Positions 26,921-33,604 of a DNA stretch of 64,000 bases are shown one piece after another. The notes under the pieces were generated by a model, which was given only the letters and a program-made list of their open reading frames with translations, was not told the origin of the DNA and ran no database searches. The stretch spans positions 29,607 through 93,606 of the forward strand of contig DASZVP010000001.1 of the NCBI GenBank assembly GCA_035546935.1. Reading direction: 5' to 3'. The DNA is from DASZVP01 sp035546935 (GTDB lineage Bacteria; Patescibacteriota; Saccharimonadia; Saccharimonadales; UBA4665). Made by a program: the position numbers and the translations under genes. The stretch's first letter is position 1. The number at the start of each line of letters is the position of its first letter.

Positions 26921-27120
26921 GTGAGCGAGCGAGTTCCGGTATGCGAAGCATACGGGGACGCTTCCTGATTTTACCAGCCGGAGCGCTCAGCTAACACACT
27001 ATGATTTAAAACTCATACAAAAAATGTATAAAACAGACGATTTTCGTATGTGTTTCATATGCATGCAGGAGAAGTGCATAGCACGCGGTGCTGTTTGGCA
27101 AGAGGTGCTACAATACCTCT

Positions 27121-27756
27121 ATGCGACGAGCCATTAAAACGGCGGCTAAACAGCAAACAAGCACAAGCAAAAATCGGCGCGTGCCGCATAAATACTTCAG
27201 CGATCAGTTCGATGACGAAGAAGTGCTTTATGTTTTTCACCAGCACCCTATTGTGATGCGCAAAGGCCTGGTTTATGGCATGTTTGGCCCGCTGGTGGGA
27301 ATTTTGCCGACGGCCATACATCCTGCGCTTGGGTTTGGTGTCTTTTTTGGGGGCCTGGCGGCCGGCTTTGTGCTCGGCTGTCTAATCTTGGCGCCCAGCT
27401 GGATCGGCTGGTATTTCAGCGTATTCATCGTAACTGATCAGCGCTTCATTCAAATCAGGCAGAAGGGTTTGTTTCATCGTTCGGTCGCAGATTTGGGTTT
27501 ACATCAGATACAATCGGTCAATTATGACATCTCCGGCCTCCAGGAAACGCTGCTCGGATTTGGTACAATAAAGATGCAGACTTATGTTGGCGATTTGAGC
27601 ATTAAGGATGTGCATCACCCGTCCCGGGTTCAGAAGCGTATCCTTGGTATTTTGCGCGACAAGGGCATTACCACCAATCCCAATCCTAGCCCCTTCGGCA
27701 ATAGTCTGAACGAAACTGATGAAACGACTCAAGAAACCGAATCTGAAGCGGCTTAA
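27121..27756 (+). CDS. PH-domain (YdbS/bPH2-like) membrane protein
   Basis: A 211-residue protein. Two hydrophobic segments lie about residues 50-105 (VYGMFGPLVGILPTAIHPAL and 'FGGLAAGFVLGCLILA'), then a bPH2-type domain 'VTDQRFIQIRQKGLFHRSVA' and 'LGLHQIQSVNYDI'. Proteins of this type sit in the membrane with the PH domain inside; the role is not known. ATG 27121 is chosen because TACAAT ends exactly 6 nt before it (leaderless). It overlaps the next gene by 38 nt in another frame. Confidence 0.75.
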   Translation: MRRAIKTAAKQQTSTSKNRRVPHKYFSDQFDDEEVLYVFHQHPIVMRKGLVYGMFGPLVGILPTAIHPALGFGVFFGGLAAGFVLGCLILAPSWIGWYFSVFIVTDQRFIQIRQKGLFHRSVADLGLHQIQSVNYDISGLQETLLGFGTIKMQTYVGDLSIKDVHHPSRVQKRILGILRDKGITTNPNPSPFGNSLNETDETTQETESEAA

Positions 27757-28870
27757 GAGGCTCAAAAAGCCTGCTTTGCCGTCGAATTTGCCGGCGGTGC
27801 TGCAGCAGCCAAAATCTCAAGAGGAAAAGATTAAAGAGGCGCTAGAGAATGCGCCGCGCATTACTGACGAAACTGTTTCTGAGCACCGTGAAGAGGTCTT
27901 AAGCAGTGCCCGCAAGCTGATTTATCCGTTGCAGCATTCCAAACACCGCGTAGTACGCATTTCGGTGGCGCTGTTTGCGCTGGTGCTGGTGGTCTTTTTT
28001 GTTTATTGCGGCCTGGCACTTTATAAATTCCAGTCGACCTCCAGTCTGATTTACGGAGTGACGCGCATTGTGCCGTTTCCGGTCGCCAAAGCCGATGGGC
28101 GCTGGATAAGTTACGAATCATATCTGTTTGAACTGCGCCGCAACATGCACTATTACATTACCCAGCAGCAGGCCGAGTTTACATCCAAGGATGGCAAGAA
28201 GCAGCTGGATCGCCTGCGCCGTCAGGCCCTGAATCAAGTTGTTGAAGATGCTTACGTCAAGCAACTGGCGATAAAAAACCATGTTTCTGTCAGCAGCCAA
28301 GACGTCGACAATGAGGTCGCTCTGGTGCGCAGCCAAAACCGTTTAGGCAATAATGAACGTGTTTTTCACGAAGTATTAAGTGAGTTTTGGGGCTGGAGCG
28401 AGTCCGATTTTAAGAGGGAGCTTAAGGGGCAACTGCTGCAACAGGCCGTTGTTGCCAAACTTGATACTGCCACCAATCATAAAGCTCAGCAGGCGTTGCT
28501 GCAATTGCGTAACGGTGCTGACTTTGCGGCCGTTGCCAGTGCTTTCTCCGATGATGCCAGCACCAAAGGCAATGGCGGCCAATATGGTGCCGCTCTGACC
28601 CCGAGCGATGCTAACGTTGCGCCTGCCGTCACCGCCGCCGCCTTCCAGCTGCCGGCCGGCCAGGTCTCCACCATTATCAACGCCGGCTACACCTTGGAAA
28701 TCATCAAAGTTTTAAGCGTCGGTACCGGCAGCGTCCAGGCGGCGCACATCCAGTTCACGCTTAAACCCATAACTACTTATGTGGACCCGGTCGAAAAGGT
28801 CCACCCGCCGCATTACTACATTCATCTGCCTAAAGAATTCAGCCCAACTTCTGCTCAACAGCTACTTTAA
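27719..28870 (+). CDS. membrane-anchored PpiC/PrsA-type peptidyl-prolyl isomerase
   Basis: A 383-residue protein. A very basic N-terminal tail (KRLKKPNLKRLKRLKK) is followed by a single helix at residues about 80-102 (VVRISVALFALVLVVFFVYC). A SurA-like N-terminal chaperone part (EDAYVKQLAIKNHVSV) comes next, then a parvulin domain with 'GADFAAVASAFSDDASTKGN' and 'GGQYG'. It is probably an extracytoplasmic foldase for exported proteins such as those of this window. There is no lipobox, so it is anchored by its helix. It overlaps the preceding gene by 38 nt and the convergent SRPBCC gene by 32 nt. Confidence 0.85.
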   Translation: MKRLKKPNLKRLKRLKKPALPSNLPAVLQQPKSQEEKIKEALENAPRITDETVSEHREEVLSSARKLIYPLQHSKHRVVRISVALFALVLVVFFVYCGLALYKFQSTSSLIYGVTRIVPFPVAKADGRWISYESYLFELRRNMHYYITQQQAEFTSKDGKKQLDRLRRQALNQVVEDAYVKQLAIKNHVSVSSQDVDNEVALVRSQNRLGNNERVFHEVLSEFWGWSESDFKRELKGQLLQQAVVAKLDTATNHKAQQALLQLRNGADFAAVASAFSDDASTKGNGGQYGAALTPSDANVAPAVTAAAFQLPAGQVSTIINAGYTLEIIKVLSVGTGSVQAAHIQFTLKPITTYVDPVEKVHPPHYYIHLPKEFSPTSAQQLL

Positions 28871-29306
28871 GCGACTGCAAATCGGCTTGCAGCTCGTGCC
28901 GGGCAAAGGTTTCCAACACCGGTGCAGCGAAAGCAAAAGCCGGATGTTGAGGCCTGACCGATATGCGACACTTCAGTAACGTTTTTTTGCCTTGGGGCGA
29001 CAGGGTATAAGTAATGATATAAATTAACGTGCCATTGTCGTTCTGGATCACAAGCTGTTTGCTTGGCTTCAGCTTGATAACTTTGTTCAGGGCTTTAATT
29101 TTTATGCCAAACAAAAGGCTGGTGGCACTATACGTGCTGCCTGGCTTTAAGCTGCCCAGGGGCGACAGATGAGTTAAGTGCGGGTTCCAGAGGTAGTGAT
29201 ACTTTAGTTCGGACAAATAGCGCCAGACGTTGGCAGGCGTTGCTGCGATAGTTACCTGTGTGCTGACTCGGGCGTCTGGTAATGCCGGTTCTTTGCCACT
29301 TTTCAT
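28839..29306 (-). CDS. SRPBCC (START/polyketide-cyclase-like) domain protein
   Basis: A 155-residue protein. 'VSTQVTIAATPANVWRYLSE' and 'YHYLWNPHLTHLSPLGSL' match the opening of SRPBCC proteins, which bind hydrophobic ligands in a helix-grip fold; a C-terminal helix is present (ETFARHELQADLQSLKVAV). The ligand is unknown. No signal peptide. The -10 TATAAT lies 23 nt upstream of the ATG. Converges on and overlaps the foldase gene. Confidence 0.75.
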   Translation of the reverse strand: MKSGKEPALPDARVSTQVTIAATPANVWRYLSELKYHYLWNPHLTHLSPLGSLKPGSTYSATSLLFGIKIKALNKVIKLKPSKQLVIQNDNGTLIYIITYTLSPQGKKTLLKCRISVRPQHPAFAFAAPVLETFARHELQADLQSLKVAVEQKLG

Positions 29307-29330
29307 AAGCGGGGCTACGCTTTAACAAAA

Positions 29331-29573
29331 TTATAACACTGCTCGTCGTGCACGCAGCAGTCCGGCCATTGCCAGGCTCAGGTAGATTAGCCCGGTTTCG
29401 CAGCTGGATAACAGGGGTGCATGCAGGCTGATAACCAAATATGTGCCGCTCGCAAGTGTCATGGCGGTCAAGCTATAGCCGACGCGCAGTTTGGTTTTGC
29501 TCGGCGCGAAAGCGGCCCAGGTAGTGGCTACTAAGCTGGATAGTGCGCAGAGAACGTGCAGCAAAATAATCAT
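29331..29573 (-). CDS. small membrane protein (80 aa), unknown
   Basis: Three hydrophobic segments in 80 residues (IILLHVLCALSSLVATTWAA, 'VGYSLTAMTLASGTYLVI', 'SCETGLIYLSLAMAGLL'). No family recognised. TATAAT ends 6 nt before the ATG: leaderless. It follows another small membrane gene 7 nt away on the same strand. Confidence 0.65.
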   Translation of the reverse strand: MIILLHVLCALSSLVATTWAAFAPSKTKLRVGYSLTAMTLASGTYLVISLHAPLLSSCETGLIYLSLAMAGLLRARRAVL

Positions 29574-29580
29574 AAAGCTA

Positions 29581-29847
29581 TTATACTCGCCGCTTTCGCT
29601 TCGGCTGATATCTTAAACTTTGCACCACAATTACGCTCCACATCACCGCGTTCAGGGTGCCCATGGCAACTGTGTACCAGAGGCGTAAATCAATATATAC
29701 AACTACTGCCACCATCTGGAAAAAAGCGGTAATCACGCCGGTGCCGGCGTGCGGATTATGCTTTTTGCTGAGCAGCGTAGGGATCAGCGCCAGGTCAAAA
29801 CCAAGAATACAGATCGATAAAACAATGTCTTGCCAGCTTCCGTGCAT
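29581..29847 (-). CDS. small membrane protein (88 aa), unknown
   Basis: Three predicted helices (DIVLSICILGFDLALIPTLL, 'VITAFFQMVAVVVYIDLRL', 'TLNAVMWSVIVVQSL') and a basic tail KRKRRV. The layout resembles small sugar-transporter-like (SemiSWEET-size) or PQ-loop-like proteins, but no diagnostic motif is present. It ends 7 nt before the next minus-strand membrane gene, so the two may form an operon. Confidence 0.6.
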   Translation of the reverse strand: MHGSWQDIVLSICILGFDLALIPTLLSKKHNPHAGTGVITAFFQMVAVVVYIDLRLWYTVAMGTLNAVMWSVIVVQSLRYQPKRKRRV

Positions 29848-29875
29848 GCTGACATGTTAGCATAAGCGAAAAGTT

Positions 29876-30001
29876 TGGCGGGCCCGGCCGGATATCGCGC
29901 GCCTAGCGGCGCACTCCTTCCTGCGGTGCTCGGCAAAAGTGCGTGTACACACTTTTGCCTGCGCTCCTCGTTCGCCGAACCTCCGGTTCTCATCCGACCG
30001 G
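29876..30001. repeat. tRNA-Asp-derived palindromic element
   Basis: Positions 29876-29893 copy the 3' end of tRNA-Asp (17 of 18 bases identical to 30042-30059, including the CCA). The palindrome GGCAAAAGTG...CACTTTTGCC at 29932-29959 follows, and then a T-arm-like piece in the opposite orientation, CCGGTTCTCATCCGACCGG (29983-30001). The order 'tRNA 3' copy, palindrome, inverted T-arm piece, terminator, tRNA' is shared with the element by tRNA-Pro. Confidence 0.5.
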
Positions 30002-30006
30002 TAATG

Positions 30007-30039
30007 AAAAACCGACCACCGTAGGGGTGATCGGCTTTT
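30007..30039 (-). terminator. terminator of tRNA-Asp
   Basis: On the minus strand, GCCGATCACC-cctac-GGTGGTCGGTTTTT forms a hairpin with a T run just after the tRNA CCA. Confidence 0.65.
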
Positions 30040-30041
30040 CA

Positions 30042-30118
30042 TGGCGGGCCCGACCGGATTCGAACCGGCGATCTCCTCCGTGACAGGGAGGCGTGATAGG
30101 CCTCTTCACTACGAGCCC
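30042..30118 (-). tRNA. tRNA-Asp (GTC)
   Basis: Minus strand, 77 nt with encoded CCA. Acceptor GGGCTCG / CGGGCCC, discriminator G as expected for Asp, anticodon loop containing GTC between CCTCC and GGAGG, and T arm GGTTCGAATCC. Confidence 0.93.
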
Positions 30119-30197
30119 GCATCGTCAAACGACAGATGATACCTTATCAAAATCAGGGGTAAAAAGCAATCGGGGTTTGTTATACTGTTTTAGATTC

Positions 30198-30274
30198 GCC
30201 GATGTAGCTCAGTTGGCTAGAGCATCGCTTTCGTAAAGCGGGGGTCAGGGGTTCGAATCCCCTCATCGGCTCCA
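30198..30274 (+). tRNA. tRNA-Thr (CGT)
   Basis: Acceptor GCCGATG / CATCGGC, discriminator T, encoded CCA, anticodon loop TTCGTAA (CGT, reads ACG), and T arm GGTTCGAATCC. The U discriminator is the one predicted to pair with the T-box bulge upstream of thrS. Confidence 0.95.
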
Positions 30275-30284
30275 GAAGAGCTCA

Positions 30285-30359
30285 GCGGGTGTCGTATAAC
30301 GGCTATTATGTGGCCTTCCCAAGGCTAAGACGCGGGTTCGACTCCCGCCACCCGCACCA
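30285..30359 (+). tRNA. tRNA-Gly (CCC)
   Basis: Acceptor GCGGGTG / CACCCGC, discriminator A, encoded CCA, anticodon loop TTCCCAA (CCC, reads GGG), T arm GGTTCGACTCC. It is 10 nt after tRNA-Thr and probably co-transcribed with it. Confidence 0.94.
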
Positions 30360-30369
30360 TTGAATGAGG

Positions 30370-30645
30370 CTAGCGCTTTTTACGGCTGCTGGTCTTTTTC
30401 TTTTTTGGAGCGCTTTTAGCTGGAGCTTTTTGCGGCGCCGGGGCCAGCAAGTAGAGCAGGCCGGTGCCGACGATCACTACCAAAAGTACAGATACAATCA
30501 AGTTGCCAAGGGCGTTAAACCAACTGGCGTCAGTGCTAACTAGGCTCGAAATTAGCCAATACGCAACATATGCGCCAGCGCTGTAGACCAAAGCCTTGGG
30601 CGCCAAGCCTTTGTAGTATTCGATATCACTTTGTTTTTGAGCCAT
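30370..30645 (-). CDS. small membrane protein with basic tail (91 aa)
   Basis: Two helices (ALVYSAGAYVAYWLISSLVS and 'LGNLIVSVLLVVIVGTGLLY') and a Lys/Ala/Pro-rich C-terminus ending KKKKTSSRKKR, a tail likely to contact membrane or nucleic acid. No family recognised. AAGGAAG lies just before its ATG on the minus strand. Divergent from the gene at 30723. Confidence 0.65.
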   Translation of the reverse strand: MAQKQSDIEYYKGLAPKALVYSAGAYVAYWLISSLVSTDASWFNALGNLIVSVLLVVIVGTGLLYLLAPAPQKAPAKSAPKKKKTSSRKKR

Positions 30646-30722
30646 AAATATCTTCCTTTAGAAATTATGCTTATGCTTACAATTTAGCACGCTGAGCGAA
30701 GATGATACAATAGTGGCTGATA

Positions 30723-31088
30723 ATGGCCATCTCTAAAAAGTATATTCACGACCACTTGGTGCTGCTGTTGGTTAGCATTAATCTTTTCTTGGCTTTGGGC
30801 GGCAGTATTTTTATCTTGTTACGGCTGGGCAGCGGACATGGTGCCACTTATATTGTGCAGTGCCGCGACTGCTCAAACCCGGCGGCGCTCAATAAATTCA
30901 CTACCGGGAATGTGATTGATGTGTTGAGTTTTGTGGTGTTTGCGGCCCTTGTGATGGTCAGCAACACTATTCTGAGTATGCGGGCTTATCACATTCATCG
31001 GCAGCTCGCCATATCTGTTCTGGGACTTGGAACGCTACTTTTAGCCATGACAATCATTGTCAGCAACGCCCTTTTGGCCTTACGCTAA
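30723..31088 (+). CDS. polytopic membrane protein (121 aa), unknown
   Basis: Three to four hydrophobic segments (LVLLLVSINLFLALGGSIFI, 'VIDVLSFVVFAALVMVSNTI', 'LAISVLGLGTLLLAMTIIVS'). A Cys-x2-Cys pair (CRDCSNPA) lies in the first outside loop. No family recognised. TACAAT lies 11 nt before the ATG, so the leader is very short. It is 4 nt upstream of the glycosyltransferase and may work with it. Confidence 0.65.
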   Translation: MAISKKYIHDHLVLLLVSINLFLALGGSIFILLRLGSGHGATYIVQCRDCSNPAALNKFTTGNVIDVLSFVVFAALVMVSNTILSMRAYHIHRQLAISVLGLGTLLLAMTIIVSNALLALR

Positions 31089-31092
31089 AAGC

Positions 31093-32781
31093 ATGACCGA
31101 TATTGAAATACCGTTCGAGAAGAATCGCCGCGGCCATTATAGATTTTTTGAAATCTTGCCAGGAGCGCTCAGCTGGACGCTGTTGTTCATGCCGCTGATC
31201 TTGAGCTATGTGAACATCACACTCCAGGACACCAAGATTAATTTGGCCGTGGTTTTTGTGCTTGCTTATCTGTTAATTTACTTTGTTCGGTCTGTTGGCT
31301 ACACGCTGCGGGCCTTGGGCGGCTACCGTGTTATGAAGCAGTGTCTCAAGCTGGACTGGAACGGTCTTTGTGCCGATGTTGAGGCTGGCGCGCCGACCGA
31401 TCACGATCTAGGGCGGCCGAGCTGGCACTTTGCCAACCTGGCCCGGCTGGAAAGACGCGAGCATCGCTTTAAGCCCAGCCAGTTAACCCATGCCGTGATT
31501 ATCGCCACTGTTAACGAAAGCCGGGAAGTGCTGGAGCCAACCATACAGGCAGTTCTCGAGGCCGATTATGACCCGAAAAAAATGATCCTGGTAATTGCTT
31601 ACGAAGGACGTGCCGGTGAGCCGGCCGAGCAGCGGGTTAAAGATTTAATTAAAGATTATGGCCGCAACTTTAAGCACGCCATGGCCGTGCAGCATCCGTC
31701 AAACATTCCCGGCGAAATTATCGGCAAGGGCGGCAACGTGACCCACGCCGGCCGGGCCCTGCAGAAATATTTGGAAGCTGAAAAGATCGACCCGGCCACT
31801 GTTATCGTAACCACTCTCGACGCCGACAACCGGCCCGACCGGCGCTACTTCGCCAGTCTGAGCTATCTGTACTGCGTGGTGCCCGATCCGCTGAAGGCCT
31901 CATACCAGCCACTGCCGATGTTCACCAACAACATCTGGGACGCGCCCACCTTGATGCGCGTGATTGCCACAGGCAACAACCTGTTTTACATTGTGGGCAC
32001 CCAGCGGCCGCACCGCAGCCGCAACTTTTCAGCCCATGCTCAACCGATGAAATCCCTCATAGACATGGACTTCTGGAGTGTGCGCACCATTGTTGAAGAC
32101 GGCCATCACTTCTGGCGTTCGTATTTTCATTTCGATGGCGATTACCGTGTCTATCCCTTAAGTATCCCCATCTATCAGGATGCTGTGCTGGCCGATGGCT
32201 ACTGGCGCACTATGAAGGCGCAATTCGTCCAGCTGCGTCGCTGGACGTACGGCGCCTCCGATGTTGCCTACATTGCCGACAAAGCTTTTTGGCACAAGAA
32301 TAAGGTTCCGAAAGTTGATGCCCTCGCTAAACTACTGACCACCCTGGAGGGGCACGTTACATGGGCCACCGGCACGCTGCTGGTTTTTGGCGCAGCCTTC
32401 ATTCCTCCTCTGTTGCACCCGCAGTTGCTAGCCGCCAACATCCTGCCTTTAACCGTCAGCCGGATACAAAGAATTGGCATCATTGGTCTGCTGGCCTCTG
32501 TTTACGTCTGTCTACTGACCTTGCCGCCGCGGCCAGCTCGCTACAAGCGCCACCGCTCAGTCATGATGGTCCTGCAGTGGGCCTTAACACCGGTCACAGC
32601 CATCGGCTACAGCTCGCTGGCCGCCTTCAACTCCCAAACCCGACTGATGTTCGGCTGGTACCTGAGCAAGTTCGATGTTACCGAAAAAGCCGTGGTCAAC
32701 GCCGCCGGCGAAACCCACAGTTCAGATGCCGACCCAACAGCGGCTAAAAAGCGTCGCTGGCCGCGTAAGAAAAAGCGTTAG
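31093..32781 (+). CDS. membrane glycosyltransferase, family 2-like
   Basis: A 562-residue protein. Two N-terminal helices (residues about 20-75) precede a GT-A domain that opens 'HAVIIATVNESREVLEPTIQ', has 'GKGGNVTHAGRALQKYLEAE' and the metal-binding 'TTLDADNRPDRRYF' (DxD). A later Asp-containing region (MDFWSVRTIVEDGHHFWRSY) and an 'LRRWTYGASD' stretch are like QxxRW of processive enzymes. Three to four C-terminal helices and a basic end follow. It likely builds a surface polysaccharide or glycolipid; the sugar is not predictable. Start ATG 31093, since the upstream TTG frame lies inside the previous gene. Confidence 0.87.
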   Translation: MTDIEIPFEKNRRGHYRFFEILPGALSWTLLFMPLILSYVNITLQDTKINLAVVFVLAYLLIYFVRSVGYTLRALGGYRVMKQCLKLDWNGLCADVEAGAPTDHDLGRPSWHFANLARLERREHRFKPSQLTHAVIIATVNESREVLEPTIQAVLEADYDPKKMILVIAYEGRAGEPAEQRVKDLIKDYGRNFKHAMAVQHPSNIPGEIIGKGGNVTHAGRALQKYLEAEKIDPATVIVTTLDADNRPDRRYFASLSYLYCVVPDPLKASYQPLPMFTNNIWDAPTLMRVIATGNNLFYIVGTQRPHRSRNFSAHAQPMKSLIDMDFWSVRTIVEDGHHFWRSYFHFDGDYRVYPLSIPIYQDAVLADGYWRTMKAQFVQLRRWTYGASDVAYIADKAFWHKNKVPKVDALAKLLTTLEGHVTWATGTLLVFGAAFIPPLLHPQLLAANILPLTVSRIQRIGIIGLLASVYVCLLTLPPRPARYKRHRSVMMVLQWALTPVTAIGYSSLAAFNSQTRLMFGWYLSKFDVTEKAVVNAAGETHSSDADPTAAKKRRWPRKKKR

Positions 32782-33185
32782 TTATCAGAGTGGAAGGCGG
32801 CGAAGTGTACTGCCGCAACCTTGTCAAAACGTTGCAGAGCCACTAAGACGTGCTGCCGAATGGCCCTTGTTTCCAGCACGCCAGCCTCAACGGCCGGGCG
32901 CAATCTTCCAATTAAGGTGTCACAGAGGCCACCAGCGTCGCTAAGCGCCGTTTTACGGTGTTCGAGGCTGCGATGCAAGCTTAAGAATAATTTATCGCGA
33001 CTGAAGGGCTCTAAATGGTCTTTTTTATCTCGTACTGCCCACACACCCGCAAAATCAGCCGCCTCAACAGTGGTGAAGACGTTACCGCATGCCACACATT
33101 GCCGCCGGCGCCACACTTGATTGCGCCGGATCTGCCGCCGAGAGTTAACTACTTGAGTTTCTGAGCCACATTGTATGCAAACCAT
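32778..33185 (-). CDS. nrdR: NrdR-like transcriptional repressor
   Basis: A 135-residue protein. An N-terminal zinc ribbon (VCIQCGSETQVVNSR ... CVACGNVFTTVEAAD) has two CxxC pairs, and an ATP-cone follows ('DHLEPFSRDKLFLSLHRSL', 'ETRAIRQHVLVALQRFDKVA'). NrdR senses dATP/ATP and represses ribonucleotide reductase genes. No nrd gene is in the window. The start is ATG 33185; the longer frame would add 27 residues before the zinc ribbon that no NrdR has. It is slightly shorter than the usual 150 residues. Confidence 0.87.
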   Translation of the reverse strand: MVCIQCGSETQVVNSRRQIRRNQVWRRRQCVACGNVFTTVEAADFAGVWAVRDKKDHLEPFSRDKLFLSLHRSLEHRKTALSDAGGLCDTLIGRLRPAVEAGVLETRAIRQHVLVALQRFDKVAAVHFAAFHSDN

Positions 33186-33269
33186 ATCAATATATTGACA
33201 TACGGCAATAAAAAAGACCAGTGGAAAAACTGGCCTCCAAAGTGGAAAAACTAATAAATTGCACAAAAA

Positions 33270-33300
33270 AGTCCGAGTAGATAAAAAATCTACTCGGACT
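33270..33300 (-). terminator. strong intrinsic terminator on the minus strand
   Basis: A perfect 13-bp stem (AGTCCGAGTAGAT / ATCTACTCGGACT) is followed on the minus strand by TTTTTT. It lies 85 nt before nrdR, so it ends some upstream minus-strand transcript, most simply that of the small ORF at 33311-33400. Confidence 0.85.
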
Positions 33301-33310
33301 AGGTGTTACG

Positions 33311-33400
33311 CTATTTTGATCGCGATGGGCGCCGTGCACGACGGACGCGGGGCGGGCGGGTCTGTAATGGTGCCTGGAAGGTCAATTCCTCATAAAACAT
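33311..33400 (-). CDS. candidate small basic protein (29 aa)
   Basis: The ATG frame encodes MFYEELTFQAPLQTRPPRVR plus a basic tail ending RRPSRSK, and stops 10 nt before a strong terminator. An in-frame TTG at 33439 would lengthen it to 42 residues. The hexamer GACAAT ends 6 nt before the ATG, as in the leaderless genes of this window. The Arg/Pro-rich end suggests nucleic-acid or ribosome binding. Rest of the gap 33186-33604: nothing else recognised. Real coding is plausible but unproven. Confidence 0.4.
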   Translation of the reverse strand: MFYEELTFQAPLQTRPPRVRRARRPSRSK

Positions 33401-33604
33401 CTGGAAATTGTCCAAAGCACTAACTTTAATGGTACTCAAAACTCGGAGAGAGCCTCGTTTAACCTAAATATGCTACCAGATGAACTTGACCAGGTCAAGA
33501 CTAAGTGTCGAAATAACCATAAGCGCCCCATCTAAAAATTCTTGCAATTTAATCTGTTTAGAACGATAATTAAAAAAGTTAAGCTTAAGTGTAAAAAAGC
33601 CAAC

